The notes under the pieces: generated by a model
Told to the model about the DNA's origin: nothing
Databases searched by the model: none
The model's input: only the letters and a program-made list of their open reading frames with translations
DNA from: Microbacterium ginsengisoli
GTDB lineage: Bacteria; Actinomycetota; Actinomycetes; Actinomycetales; Microbacteriaceae
Length of the DNA: 64,000 nucleotides
Assembly (NCBI RefSeq): GCF_000956535.1
Contig: NZ_JYIY01000074.1
Coordinates: 85,869 to 149,868 of the forward strand
Reading direction: 5' to 3'
Shown: in pieces, positions 21,652-29,917 of the stretch
How positions within the stretch are numbered: position 1 is the stretch's first letter
Layout: the number at the start of each line of letters is the position of its first letter
Translations under genes and position numbers: made by a program

Positions 21652-22128
21652 TCACAGTCCAGGTACGGGAGGTGCCTGCGTGCTGGGCCGGTCCGGTGCC
21701 TGGAACTCTGGGGCCGGCCTTGTCGGTGCCTCCCGTGCAGGGCCGTCCTGGTCGAGGGAAGGCGTGTTGCGAGGCGTGCGGTCGACGTCGTAGCGGGTGC
21801 GGGCGAGATCGTGGCCGATCTTCTTCGCGACGAACTGCTCGGTCTGTACCTGCTCACCGTCACGAGTGGCCTCGTACTCACGCACGTACCCCTCGGCGAT
21901 GAAGTTGTCGCCCTTCCTGAACCGCTCGTGCGCCCGCGCCGCGGTGGCCCGGAACATCACCAGGTCGTGGAACGTGGACTCCAACTGCGTGAAGCTGCCA
22001 TCGAGGTTCCGGTCGAAGTGTTCCTGCCCGAACCGGGCATAGAACCTCGCCTGCCCCTTGTCGTTGAAACCGAGCTGCGGGGTCGAGGCGATGAACCCCG
22101 AAATCGACTGCTGGGTATGAATATCCAT
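21652..22128 (-). CDS. single-stranded DNA-binding protein (SSB family)
   Basis: 158 residues. The OB-fold core runs about residues 8-110 (SGFIASTPQLGFNDKGQARFY through FHDLVMFRATAARAHERFRKGDNFIAEGYVREYE). The C-terminal third is Pro/Asp-rich and ends PPVPGL rather than the usual acidic DDDIPF tip, so interaction with host replication proteins may differ. It probably protects transferred single strands. AAGGAG precedes the start. A copy of the recurrent GYGCACCTGR motif lies 52 bases upstream. Confidence 0.85.
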   Translation of the reverse strand: MDIHTQQSISGFIASTPQLGFNDKGQARFYARFGQEHFDRNLDGSFTQLESTFHDLVMFRATAARAHERFRKGDNFIAEGYVREYEATRDGEQVQTEQFVAKKIGHDLARTRYDVDRTPRNTPSLDQDGPAREAPTRPAPEFQAPDRPSTQAPPVPGL

Positions 22129-22180
22129 TGCACTGCTCCTTCACGATCACCAGACCCCGCTGCGGGGTCATCCGTGAAAG

Positions 22181-22190
22181 TCAGGTGCAC
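22181..22190 (-). promoter_or_regulatory. recurrent ICE motif copy 1 (GTGCACCTGA)
   Basis: Minus-strand GTGCACCTGA, 52 bases before the SSB start, in the 81-base gap after the coupling-protein gene. Member of a nine-copy set. Confidence 0.55.
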
Positions 22191-22209
22191 TACAACGACA
22201 CAGCAACCC

Positions 22210-23988
22210 TCACGAGTCGGCGGGGCGTTGCAAGAGGGCTTCGAGTTCGGTGCGGTCGGTCTTCAACTGCCCGGCATCGCTACGGTTTGGCCAGGCGCGC
22301 AGGTCGGTGACGATCGGTGGTGCGGCGCGCAGTAGAGTGACGCCGGTGCCGAACGGCAGGGTTCTGATCCGGTCGGGTGGCAGGATCGGCACCCGCCGCA
22401 CCGAGCGCTGGTTTGACCTGGTGCCGTGGTCGCCGAGAGTCACCGAATCGGTGTACTCGTCGCGTTCGCCGATCAGGGTGGAGAGGTCTTGGAGGTCTTT
22501 CGAGTTCGACGCCCCGCCGAGAATGATCTTCACGATCGAGGCATCCCAGATCGCCCCAGCCTGATTCTCCGACCACTTATCCCGCGCCTGCGCAAGCGAC
22601 TGCAACACCGGCATCGTCGTGATCCCCGTACCGCCTCCCTCCGCCATGAGCGTCGGCAGAGACGGCAAGGGGGCCAGGTTGCCGATCTCGTCCAGTGCGA
22701 GCAGCAGGGGTGGGTCGAGGCGTGCGCCGGGTGAGCGCGCGGCGATGCGACGGGCGGTTTCGACGAGGTCTTCCACGAACGCCGCCACCAACGCAGCCGA
22801 CGCCCCTGCGCCCGCGCCGGTGGCAAGGAGGTAGAGCGTTCCACGGTTCCGGATGAACGCCTCCGGATCGAACGACTCACCCTCGGCGGGTGAGACGGCA
22901 TCAAGCACCCTCGGATCGGCAAGCGCCCCCAGCGCGAGGGCGACGCCCTGCCAGATGGAGTCACGGGTACGAGGGTCGGAGTCGATCATCGCCCCCAACG
23001 AATCCGCCCACCCCGCAGCCGCATTCGGATGATTCGTCAGGATCGCGGCCGCATCCGCAGCCGCCGACGGATCAAGCGTCCAACGGAACAGCTCGGCAGG
23101 CTGCCGATGATCCAACGCTGCCGCGTGGAGCAGAGCTTGGAGTGCTGTTCTGGTTTTGCCTTCCCAGAACCCACCGGATTCGACCCCACCAGCGGAGAGC
23201 CCGGTGGCGGAGGCGAGACCGGTCGCGCGGATCATCGCCGTCAGCGGGTCTTCACACCCCCGAACCGGCGACCACCGCAACCCCGCAGGGAGTCCTTCGG
23301 CGAGATGCTGCGGATCGAACACCGCAACCGGACGACCGTCACGTCGGCGGGCACGCAACGTCGCAGTGAGGTTGTCCGGCCGCGTGCTCGTGGTGACCAC
23401 CGCGCCGGGCGCGTCCAAGACGGCGTTGATCACGACGTGCAGGCCTTTGCCGGAGCGGGGCGGCCCAATGAGCAGGATGGAGTCTTCAACTGACGCCCAC
23501 ACCTGTTTGCCGCGTGAGGTTCCGAGTAGATAACCCACATCCTCCGGTGACGGGGCATCCAGTGACGGGCGCAACGAGGCTGCCCGCCGCAGCAGCGCCT
23601 TCGGTGAGGCTGCCTGGGTGACTTCGTGCGTGGTGGCGACCCCGGCCAGGTGGCGCGGGTCGGTCTCGACCTTGTGGCTGTGGCGGCGCCATTTCATCCA
23701 GCACCACCCCAACCCGACCGTCACCAACGCGAGGAGCAAGGTTGTGACGATCCAATAGACGACCGGGTTCAGCCCCTCGGCTCCGAGCGCTGTACCGGGG
23801 TCGCCGGGGCTGAACAGCACACCCAGCCCACCGGCCGGCCCCGAGGTGGGTTGAGCCGTGCCGGTGAGGAACGCGGCGACCGACCCGGCACCGCGGAGGA
23901 CGAGGCCGAGGGCGAAGACACTGATGAGGGCGATGAGGGCGGCGTTGGTGAGTTCGTCACCCATCGAGCCGGACTGCCGCTCGTTCAC
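22210..23988 (-). CDS. VirD4/TraG-like type IV coupling protein
   Basis: 592 residues from GTG 23988 (GTGA overlap with the upstream gene). Two N-terminal hydrophobic segments (NAALIALISVFALGLVLRG; VYWIVTTLLLALVTVGL) anchor it in the membrane. Walker A GPPRSGKGLHVV and Walker B LLLALDEIGNLAPLPSLPTL follow, with VLQSLAQARDKW of the TraG/VirD4 family. It couples the relaxase-DNA complex to the transfer channel. Length and order fit. Confidence 0.92.
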   Translation of the reverse strand: MNERQSGSMGDELTNAALIALISVFALGLVLRGAGSVAAFLTGTAQPTSGPAGGLGVLFSPGDPGTALGAEGLNPVVYWIVTTLLLALVTVGLGWCWMKWRRHSHKVETDPRHLAGVATTHEVTQAASPKALLRRAASLRPSLDAPSPEDVGYLLGTSRGKQVWASVEDSILLIGPPRSGKGLHVVINAVLDAPGAVVTTSTRPDNLTATLRARRRDGRPVAVFDPQHLAEGLPAGLRWSPVRGCEDPLTAMIRATGLASATGLSAGGVESGGFWEGKTRTALQALLHAAALDHRQPAELFRWTLDPSAAADAAAILTNHPNAAAGWADSLGAMIDSDPRTRDSIWQGVALALGALADPRVLDAVSPAEGESFDPEAFIRNRGTLYLLATGAGAGASAALVAAFVEDLVETARRIAARSPGARLDPPLLLALDEIGNLAPLPSLPTLMAEGGGTGITTMPVLQSLAQARDKWSENQAGAIWDASIVKIILGGASNSKDLQDLSTLIGERDEYTDSVTLGDHGTRSNQRSVRRVPILPPDRIRTLPFGTGVTLLRAAPPIVTDLRAWPNRSDAGQLKTDRTELEALLQRPADS

Positions 23989-24521
23989 GACAACGCCTCG
24001 ATATGGGTGGTGCCCGAGATCCGACCCAGCAGCAGCACATCGCGCCGCCCACCGTGTGCGGGTGGGAGCTGGTTGAGATCCAGCAACGCACGGGCTCGCC
24101 CGTTGGTGGCGTCGGTGTGGGAGACGATGATCGCCACGGCCACGTCCTCACCGGCAAGGAACCCGTCAGCGGTGACCTCGACCAGCGCCGGCCCCTTCTT
24201 CTTTCGGGCAGGCCGTGCGGGTTCTTGGGCTGGTTCGGGCTCGGCAGGACGGGTGCGGGTGCGGGGTTGGATGAGGTCGGTGAATACCGATCCGTCGACT
24301 TCTCGGACTTCGATCCGAACCCCGATGCTGCGGTTCTCGGTGACCGCATCGAGCAGGTCGGCGAAGGTGCCGCGCGTCCACTCACCCCTGGCTGGTGGCG
24401 GGTACTCGGCGCCGTCGACGGTCACGTCGAGCACACCGGTTTCGGTGACTGCGACGCGGACGTGCGGGAGGACAGCCTGTATGTCTTCGGCGATCGTCTT
24501 TGCTGCGGGGCGGGCTCTCAT
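23985..24521 (-). CDS. ICE hypothetical protein
   Basis: 178 residues from ATG 24521 (MRARPAAKT); the frame also opens at 24572. The N-terminal ~85 residues are a compact alpha/beta part (IAEDIQAVLPHVRVAVTETG), then a Pro/Glu/Arg linker and a second beta-rich part ending in GRISGTTHIEALS. No motif is recognised. It is coupled by overlap to the coupling-protein gene, so a transfer-related role is likely but unproven. Confidence 0.65.
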   Translation of the reverse strand: MRARPAAKTIAEDIQAVLPHVRVAVTETGVLDVTVDGAEYPPPARGEWTRGTFADLLDAVTENRSIGVRIEVREVDGSVFTDLIQPRTRTRPAEPEPAQEPARPARKKKGPALVEVTADGFLAGEDVAVAIIVSHTDATNGRARALLDLNQLPPAHGGRRDVLLLGRISGTTHIEALS

Positions 24522-24526
24522 GCGCG

Positions 24527-24536
24527 CTAGGTGCGC
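24527..24536 (-). promoter_or_regulatory. recurrent ICE motif copy 2 (GCGCACCTAG)
   Basis: Minus-strand GCGCACCTAG, 5 bases before ATG 24521 and inside the 41-base divergent gap to the plus-strand gene at 24563. Confidence 0.55.
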
Positions 24537-24562
24537 CGCGACGCCGATGGGAAACTGGTGAC

Positions 24563-25144
24563 ATGGGTTCACGGGCGGATGACCGGCGGCGCTTCGCCGA
24601 GGAGTCCATGCCGCGTATCGCCGCTACTGCCGAGGACGAGGGATTCAGCCAGCAGGCGTCTTCTGGTGAGCGCAGGTGGGAATGGGTGAAGCCGACATCA
24701 CCGACCGTGCGGGCGGCGGTTCTGTTGTCGGAGATGACGCCGAGGAACGTCCGTGATGGCGTGGATGTTCAGGCTTACGGGGCGATCTATCTCGATCAGG
24801 TGGAGCAGCGGCTGCATGAGGACGGGCAACGGCACCCGGACGCGGCGACGCTGATGGCTCCGCTGCGGGCTTGGGGATCAACCTTCACCCGTGATGGCGC
24901 CTACCGGTTCCGGCGGAGCGCCGATCCGGAGTCCAGGGTGGAGGAGCTGGCCGGGGATCTGAGATCGTTCGCAGCTTTCGCCACCGCGATCCGTGACGTG
25001 ACGGATCTGAGCGAGGCTCGCTTGGCGCGCTCACGCATCCGCAGGCACGTCACCGCGGGCTTGGCACCCGGCTACGCGGCCCCTCAGGTCGCCTCGCTCA
25101 TCGCCGAGATGAACACCAACACCGAAACCGGCGTCGAACCGTAG
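24563..25144 (+). CDS. plus-strand hypothetical protein inside the transfer block
   Basis: 193 residues from ATG 24563. It is hydrophilic and helical, with FAEESMPRIAATAEDEGFSQQASSG near the start and ATAIRDVTDLSEARLARSRI later; no known motif. It is divergent from the gene at 23985-24521 and runs against the surrounding minus-strand transfer genes, separating the coupling protein from the VirB4-like ATPase. It may be a cargo gene or a regulator. Confidence 0.65.
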   Translation: MGSRADDRRRFAEESMPRIAATAEDEGFSQQASSGERRWEWVKPTSPTVRAAVLLSEMTPRNVRDGVDVQAYGAIYLDQVEQRLHEDGQRHPDAATLMAPLRAWGSTFTRDGAYRFRRSADPESRVEELAGDLRSFAAFATAIRDVTDLSEARLARSRIRRHVTAGLAPGYAAPQVASLIAEMNTNTETGVEP

Positions 25145-25196
25145 GCGTCATGGACCGGGAAGTTCCCGCGAGAACCGTCAATATTCACGCGAACTT

Positions 25197-26678
25197 CTAG
25201 ACGTTCTGCTTGAGCCGCAAGCTTGTGTCGAAGAGCGAATATTCAGCAGGGTGCAGTTGGTGTTGAGTGACGAAAGACCGGTCTTTGATCCGCCACAGCC
25301 CCTGCCCGACACCTAATCCGGGTAGGAGTTTCTGCTCGGTGCCAGTGAGCCCGAGTGCGGATGCGGTGGCTCCGAGCTGGTCGGATTCTTGCCGGTAGAC
25401 GATCCGGGTTTCCGCGTTCGCGAGCAGGGAGTTGGCGAGGGATCGCATGGCGGAGCCTTGGTCGCCGACGTTGTCCAGGTCGGTCAACTTGTGAAAGATC
25501 AGCATGTTCGCGATCCCGTAATGCCTCGCGAGACGCCAATGCGCATCCATCCGCTTCAAGAGTGCGGGGTGGCTCATGAGGCGCCATGCTTCGTCGTAGA
25601 TCACCCACCGCTGCCCACCGTTCGGGTCGAGCAAGGCGGATTCCATCCACGCGCTGGAGCACGTCATCAGCACCGAGATCAGGGTGCTGTTTTCGGTGAC
25701 GCGGGAGAGGTCAAGGGAGATCATCGGCAGTGACGGATCAAACCTGACGGTGGATGGTCCGTCGAAGAGTCCGGCGAGGTCGCCGGCCACGAGGCGCCGC
25801 AGTGCGTGCCCGACCAGTCGGCCGTCTTCGGCGAGGCGTCTGTCGGTGTCGTCGGTGGGGTTCAGGACGTGGTCGACGACCATCGGCAGGATCGGCACAT
25901 CGTTCTCCCGCACCGCAGCCGTCAACGCCAGATCGATCGCAGTGTGCTCCAACGGCGTCAGCCCACGCGCGAGCACCGTCTCCGCGAGAGCGCCGATGAG
26001 ATCCCGGCGGCGCGATGCGACGGTCGCGGCCCATTGCTCATCCGACAGCCCTGATGGTCGGTGCCCTTCATCGAGGGGATTGAGGCGGGTGTTGAGGCCG
26101 TGGCCAAGGACAATCGCCCGCCCACCGACCGCCTCAGCGACGGCCGTGTGCTCGCCCTTCGGATCACCGGGAACGTAGACTCGCCGCCCGAACGGAAGCG
26201 ATCGCGTGTAGAGCGACTTCGCCAGGCTCGATTTCCCGCTACCGACTATGCCGGCGAGGACGACGTTCGGGGCGGTGATGACCCCGCGTGCGTAGAGCAC
26301 CCAGGGGTCGTAAACGAAGCTCCCGCCGGAGTAGAGGTCCTGGCCGACGAAGACACCGTCAGAGCCGAGCCCGCCTTCGGCGACAAACGGATACGCCCCG
26401 GCGAGGGTCGCGGACGTGTCTTGGTGGCGGGGCAACTTGAACCTGCCCGGCGTCCGCAAGGTTGCGGCCCCTGGTTCTCCGGCAGCGGGCAGGTAGGTGG
26501 TCGCGCGACGTTCCGCGCGCTCGGCTTCTGCTTTCGCGACCGCGACCGCCTTCTCCGTCTTGCGTTGTTCGGCGGTGATCCGCGCGGCGGCCTGCCTGCG
26601 CTGTTTGCGGAGCTTGCGGCGTTCGGATGCGGGTGCGACGAGGACGGAGGTGTGCAGGCGCTCGGGCTCAGAGTTCAT
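25197..26678 (-). CDS. VirB4/TraC-like conjugation ATPase
   Basis: 493 residues. After a basic helical N terminus (RKLRKQRRQAAARITAEQRK), the ATPase core has Walker A AGIVGSGKSSLAKSL and Walker B RWVIYDEAWRLM, with a later IFHKLTDLDNVGDQGS. It lacks the ~400-residue VirB4 N-terminal domain, which may instead be supplied by the SCO6880-type protein. It powers assembly of, or transfer through, the type IV channel. It overlaps the upstream gene by 4 bases. Confidence 0.88.
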   Translation of the reverse strand: MNSEPERLHTSVLVAPASERRKLRKQRRQAAARITAEQRKTEKAVAVAKAEAERAERRATTYLPAAGEPGAATLRTPGRFKLPRHQDTSATLAGAYPFVAEGGLGSDGVFVGQDLYSGGSFVYDPWVLYARGVITAPNVVLAGIVGSGKSSLAKSLYTRSLPFGRRVYVPGDPKGEHTAVAEAVGGRAIVLGHGLNTRLNPLDEGHRPSGLSDEQWAATVASRRRDLIGALAETVLARGLTPLEHTAIDLALTAAVRENDVPILPMVVDHVLNPTDDTDRRLAEDGRLVGHALRRLVAGDLAGLFDGPSTVRFDPSLPMISLDLSRVTENSTLISVLMTCSSAWMESALLDPNGGQRWVIYDEAWRLMSHPALLKRMDAHWRLARHYGIANMLIFHKLTDLDNVGDQGSAMRSLANSLLANAETRIVYRQESDQLGATASALGLTGTEQKLLPGLGVGQGLWRIKDRSFVTQHQLHPAEYSLFDTSLRLKQNV

Positions 26679-27505
26679 CGTCCGAGCCCCCGCCCCGCAT
26701 GCTGCGCCGGGCGAGGCGTAGCCGCGAACCAGTCCTTACCCGCAACCGCGGGTGTCTTCCGGGTAGTGGCGGAGGCGACGGTATCCGTGCTGGGGGCGGC
26801 TCTGCCGGCTCCTTCACCCAGGCCGACCGCAGCAACCGCCGGTGCGGGCGCGGGCTCGGCGAGAGCGAAATCGGCCGGAGCATCGTAAGCGCGGAGTAGG
26901 GAGACGTGGCTGAGGAATGGATTGTAGGTCAACGTGTAGTTGCCCTCGGTGGTGGTGCGGTCGAGGTTCCCGACCGGTGGGGTGTCGTAGACGTACCCGT
27001 TGGTAAGGGCAGCATCGGTGGTCTCTTCCCCGTAATCCCACTGACTCAGGTGCTCGATCCCGGCGGTCGTGCCGTCACGCTGAATGAGATCGAGTACCCG
27101 GTCAGCTTCCTCACCATCGAAGAACACAACGCTGACCCACCGCCGCGCGGTTTCGGGGTCGGGGCGCCAGGCGATCCGGCCCGCTGCGTTCATGGCCGCA
27201 TCGAGCCGGTCATGTGCGGCATCGATCAGGGTCGCGGCCTGATGCAGCTCATCCGCCGCAGCCAGCGCATCCTTCGCACCAATCGCGGCGTCACCTTGGT
27301 CGTCGAACGCGCGGGGTTGGCCGGTGACATGAGCGGCGGCGAGCTGGTCGAGTACCTGCCGCAGCGACCGGACACCTGCGAGGAGATCCCCGAGCACCGG
27401 ATACATCTGCGCCGGCTGGTCAATACGGATTGTCGCGTGCGCAAGACCCCGCAGCGCTTCGGATGCTTCGGCAGCATCGGTTCTCGGATCGGTGAAAGTG
27501 GGCAT
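26675..27505 (-). CDS. ICE hypothetical protein
   Basis: 276 residues with GGGAGG before ATG. Residues 1-110 are helical (LVLHL-like heptads around LRQVLDQLAAAHVTG and ALAAADELHQAATLIDAAHDRL). A beta-rich part follows (WVSVVFFDGEEADRVLDLI, then TLTYNPFLSHVSLL), then an Ala/Pro tail. The function is not recognised. It is translationally coupled to the VirB4-like gene. Confidence 0.65.
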   Translation of the reverse strand: MPTFTDPRTDAAEASEALRGLAHATIRIDQPAQMYPVLGDLLAGVRSLRQVLDQLAAAHVTGQPRAFDDQGDAAIGAKDALAAADELHQAATLIDAAHDRLDAAMNAAGRIAWRPDPETARRWVSVVFFDGEEADRVLDLIQRDGTTAGIEHLSQWDYGEETTDAALTNGYVYDTPPVGNLDRTTTEGNYTLTYNPFLSHVSLLRAYDAPADFALAEPAPAPAVAAVGLGEGAGRAAPSTDTVASATTRKTPAVAGKDWFAATPRPAQHAGRGLGR

Positions 27506-27536
27506 GAGAGTCCTCCCTGACGATGGATGTCGCCAG

Positions 27537-27546
27537 CCAGGTGCGT
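27537..27546 (-). promoter_or_regulatory. recurrent ICE motif copy 3 (ACGCACCTGG)
   Basis: Minus-strand ACGCACCTGG, 31 bases before the start at 27505, in the divergent gap to the plus-strand gene at 27590. Confidence 0.55.
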
Positions 27547-27589
27547 CAGCTATTCCATGCGTGTCAGACGCTCCGGATACCCTTGAAGC

Positions 27590-28447
27590 ATGAGTTTTTC
27601 CGCTTCCGTGCTTCGGGTGATGATCGCTTCCCCGTCAGACATTCCCGATGCTCGCGATGCAGTAGAAGCCGCGATCAATGACTGGAACAACGCCAACGCT
27701 GCAACCAAGCAGGTAGCGCTACTGCCGTGGAGATGGGAGACCTCGTCCGTTCCTGTCCTCGGAGGTCATCCGCAGTCACTGATCAACTCGCAAGGCGTTG
27801 ACCAATGCGACATCGTCTTCGCTCTGTTTGGCAGCCGGCTTGGCTCCCCAACGCCCGACGCGGTATCCGGCACCGTTGAAGAGATCGAACGCGCCGTGGA
27901 TAGCGGAAAGCCTGTTCACCTCTATTTCTCAACTGCACCGCTTCCTCACGACGTGGACACCCAGCAGCTCGACGGTCTCCGGGAATTTCGTGCTGCAATC
28001 AGCGAGCGAGGTTTGCTTGGCGAGTTCGCCAACACTGGCCAGCTCGGCCACGAGGTCTGGAAGGCCATCGAGTACGACATCGCTTCGTTAGAACTGTCAG
28101 CCCCGCAACTCCCTGCAACTAAATCTGGTGTGCGGTTCGCGGCTCAGCCTCAGCAAGAACGAGAACTGACGTCATACGACAGCAAGGGAAAGCCTCGCTA
28201 CTCCACTCGGCACTGGATCGACATCACCAACACGGGTGACCAAGACGCCACTGATGTGCGATTCGAGGTCGTCGGAGAAAACTCCAGCATGATCCTGACT
28301 AGCGGCGATGAACCCACCGTCATCCATGCCGGCCAGACTCGCCGCCTGCATGTGCTTCATCACATGGGTGGCGGCGATCCCGACATCATTCGCATCCGCT
28401 GGAGCGAGGACGACGAACAGAAGGAACGCGAGTTCCACGTCGGCTGA
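27590..28447 (+). CDS. DUF4062-like protein with C-terminal beta domain
   Basis: 285 residues. The N-terminal ~130 residues (RVMIASPSDIPDARDAVEAA, then GVDQCDIVFALFGSRLGSPT, then GTVEEIERAVDSGKPVHLYFS) have the pattern of DUF4062/TIR-like nucleotide-binding folds found in signalling and defence proteins. The C-terminal half (TRHWIDITNTGDQDATDVRFEV) looks like an immunoglobulin-type beta domain. Base composition is lower in GC than its neighbours. It stands alone on the plus strand inside the transfer operon, which suggests an acquired cargo gene; a defence role is inference. Confidence 0.7.
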   Translation: MSFSASVLRVMIASPSDIPDARDAVEAAINDWNNANAATKQVALLPWRWETSSVPVLGGHPQSLINSQGVDQCDIVFALFGSRLGSPTPDAVSGTVEEIERAVDSGKPVHLYFSTAPLPHDVDTQQLDGLREFRAAISERGLLGEFANTGQLGHEVWKAIEYDIASLELSAPQLPATKSGVRFAAQPQQERELTSYDSKGKPRYSTRHWIDITNTGDQDATDVRFEVVGENSSMILTSGDEPTVIHAGQTRRLHVLHHMGGGDPDIIRIRWSEDDEQKEREFHVG

Positions 28448-28450
28448 CGA

Positions 28451-29914
28451 CTACACCTTCCGGCACAGCGGCAATGCCGCCGCCGTGAACGCCGCCGCCT
28501 GCTGCCCGACCAGCAACCGGGTCTCGCACGAGGCTTGGATCGCGGCCTGTTCGATCGCGGCGACCGCGGCATCGAGCTCGTTCACGGTGGGTGCGGTGAT
28601 GGTGATGAGGCCGGTGTAGCGGAGGATGCCGTGCCCGGCAGTCAGGTCTGCCTCCTGCTGCAACACGTCCTGGTACTCCGCCGTCTGGGAGGCGTCTTCG
28701 ATCTGCCCGATCCGTTGCCGTTGCGCCGCATCACTGATGTGCTCGACCTTCTTCTTCCTGATATCCCGTGCCGCCTGGTCCGATCGCATCGGGGTGCAGA
28801 TCAGGGAGAACGAGCGCTGTATCCCGGTGGAGAGCAGGACGGGTGAGAGGAATCCGGGGAACACCATCGACCGCGGCCACTCACTGATCCACAGGGTGGC
28901 GTGGTGGGCGGAGTCGGTACGAATCCGCGACCACGACTCGTTCACCGCCAACGGCCCCGCCGTAGCAAGCGATTGTCCGATCTGGCCTTGACGCTCCAAG
29001 GTCGCGGCGATCGCCGGGTCGTAAGCGCTACGGAGGATGACAGCGATCTGCCCCGCGGTCAGCCACCCGCCGGGATTGAGGTCGGCGGAACGCAGCGCCG
29101 CTACCAGGGTTGCCATCTCCTGTCGCAACACGGCGGCGGCTCCGCGGATGCCGCCGCCGGCGGTGCGGATCTGCCGGGCTGCTGCTCGCATGTCCAGTGC
29201 GAGCGAGAGCGTGGTCGCGTGCCGTTCCCCGGCAGGCCCCGCCCGGTCGATCAGCTCCGCGTAAGTGGTGGATGCCCAGGAGTCGTCGTGGGTGCCATGC
29301 GAGGCCCACCACTCTGCCAACCCCGTACCCGAATCTGGAAGGGTGCGTTCAAGGACTTGGAGGGTCGCGACCCGTCCGGATCGGCAGACAGTGGCGAGCA
29401 CACGGCCCCAGGAGGTAACGCGGCGTTCCTGCTCTCCCGGATCGAGGAGCACGAACGCGGGATGCGTCACCTCCACCACGACCGTCAGTGTCGAGGCGTG
29501 GGGGTCGTGGATCATCCCCGCCTCAGTCTCCGGGTCGGTGTACTCCCGCAGCCGCGCCATGTCACCGGGCAGGGCGAGGGTGCCGACCGGGCGCGGAACC
29601 ACCACCCGGCGGCGGTAGAGCAGTTGTCCGATGGTGGTGCGGTAGAGCCACCAGCAGGCGACGGGGAGCCATTCGACCATCGGCCGCCCCGCGACCGGTA
29701 TCCACGTCAACGCAATCGACATGGCCCAGATGGGTGCGGTGTACGCCATGAGTATGCCGCCGCCTGCGTAGAGGGCTCCGACGAAGGCGAGGATGCCGAT
29801 GGCCAGGGTGACGAGCTGTGAGAGGGAGAGGCCGAGGAGGATGCCGCGGCGTGCGAGGCGGGAGAACTTCACCGGCACCAACTCGCCGCCGCTGGTTGTG
29901 TTCGTGTTGTTCAT
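28451..29914 (-). CDS. SCO6880-type conjugation membrane protein
   Basis: 487 residues, AAGGAG before ATG. Two or three hydrophobic segments near the N terminus (LVTLAIGILAFVGALYAGGG; LMAYTAPIWAMSIALTWI) precede a large soluble part (VTHPAFVLLDPGEQERRVTSW; ESWSRIRTDSAHHATLWISEWPRSM). These match the SCO6880 family of actinobacterial conjugative elements, whose soluble part resembles the N-terminal domain of VirB4. It probably pairs with the short VirB4-like ATPase in the channel. Confidence 0.85.
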   Translation of the reverse strand: MNNTNTTSGGELVPVKFSRLARRGILLGLSLSQLVTLAIGILAFVGALYAGGGILMAYTAPIWAMSIALTWIPVAGRPMVEWLPVACWWLYRTTIGQLLYRRRVVVPRPVGTLALPGDMARLREYTDPETEAGMIHDPHASTLTVVVEVTHPAFVLLDPGEQERRVTSWGRVLATVCRSGRVATLQVLERTLPDSGTGLAEWWASHGTHDDSWASTTYAELIDRAGPAGERHATTLSLALDMRAAARQIRTAGGGIRGAAAVLRQEMATLVAALRSADLNPGGWLTAGQIAVILRSAYDPAIAATLERQGQIGQSLATAGPLAVNESWSRIRTDSAHHATLWISEWPRSMVFPGFLSPVLLSTGIQRSFSLICTPMRSDQAARDIRKKKVEHISDAAQRQRIGQIEDASQTAEYQDVLQQEADLTAGHGILRYTGLITITAPTVNELDAAVAAIEQAAIQASCETRLLVGQQAAAFTAAALPLCRKV

Positions 29915-29917
29915 CGG

